DNA of 5,808 bases from an uncultured Pseudorhodobacter sp. Its GTDB lineage: Bacteria > Pseudomonadota > Alphaproteobacteria > Rhodobacterales > Rhodobacteraceae. The stretch covers positions 1 through 5,808 of the forward strand of contig CAMFLG010000228.1 in assembly GCA_945957495.1 (NCBI GenBank). Reading direction: 5' to 3'. Every line of letters begins with the position of its first letter. Position 1 is the stretch's first letter. The notes beneath the pieces are model-generated. The model did no database searches, was not told the DNA's origin, and was given only the letters and a program-made list of their open reading frames with translations. This document shows positions 5,705-5,808 of the stretch, in pieces. Both the position numbers and the translations under genes were made by a program.

Positions 5705-5808
5705 ATGGAAAGACCTACGGGCGACGAAACCACTACATTCAGTCAACCCATTCGCCAGATCGTCACGATGTTGCTGGTCGTGGTGCTGGTGGCGGCGGGA
5801 GCTTGGGT
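5705..5808 (+). CDS. Start of a MotA/TolQ/ExbB-family-like membrane protein (3' end outside window)
   Basis: Only 34 codons are visible. A polar N-terminus (MERPTGDETTTF, then SQPIRQIV) leads into a hydrophobic segment (TMLLVVVLVAAGAW, about 21-34) that continues past the window edge. The N-terminal pattern of a short polar tail, FSQPIRQIVTML and then a Val/Leu/Ala-rich helix, resembles the Rhodobacterales proteins annotated as MotA/TolQ/ExbB proton channel family. These are inner-membrane proteins thought to couple proton flow to envelope functions or motility. A loose purine-rich site (GGCGGA, 5690-5695) lies 9 bases upstream, and a candidate promoter lies at 5640-5667. The coding start is well supported. 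The family call rests on a short stretch remembered from related genomes, and the diagnostic three-helix channel domain is outside the window. Confidence 0.6.
   Translation, partial: MERPTGDETTTFSQPIRQIVTMLLVVVLVAAGAW

Overview
The window is a GC-rich (roughly 64%), densely coding, ordinary-looking chromosomal segment. Protein sequences, strong G/C third-position bias and gene content point to an alphaproteobacterium of the Rhodobacterales (Rhodobacteraceae type). This placement is from recognised family signatures, not from a search. There is no rRNA, tRNA, CRISPR array, transposase, integrase or phage gene.

Layout from left to right: (1) the C-terminal ~60% of a homospermidine synthase gene (+), cut by the left edge. 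(2) A 78-bp gap with a GC-rich hairpin. (3) A tight three-gene + strand cluster: hisC (histidinol-phosphate/aromatic aminotransferase), tyrC (prephenate/arogenate dehydrogenase; 4-bp ATGA overlap with hisC) and an exported extensin-like, M15-type protein (1-bp TGATG overlap with tyrC). (4) A ~105-bp convergent intergenic region built almost entirely of two nested inverted repeats. (5) A membrane-anchored DUF2125 protein on the - strand. (6) A 61-bp divergent spacer. (7) A ChaC-type gamma-glutamylcyclotransferase (+). (8) A spacer with a plausible sigma-70-like promoter. (9) The first 34 codons of a membrane protein resembling the Rhodobacterales MotA/TolQ/ExbB-family proton-channel proteins (+), cut by the right edge.

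Functionally, hisC and tyrC can together do the last steps of tyrosine synthesis (and HisC one step of histidine synthesis), as in other bacteria where hisC sits beside tyrA/tyrC. The homospermidine synthase makes polyamine, ChaC degrades glutathione, and the extensin-like and DUF2125 proteins belong to the envelope.

I found no convincing new multi-gene system. The most worthwhile items are the nested inverted-repeat element between the convergent genes, the non-canonical nucleotide-binding fingerprint of TyrC, and the repeated PK(A/P)RP linker in the exported extensin-like protein, whose gene is translationally coupled to an amino-acid biosynthesis operon.
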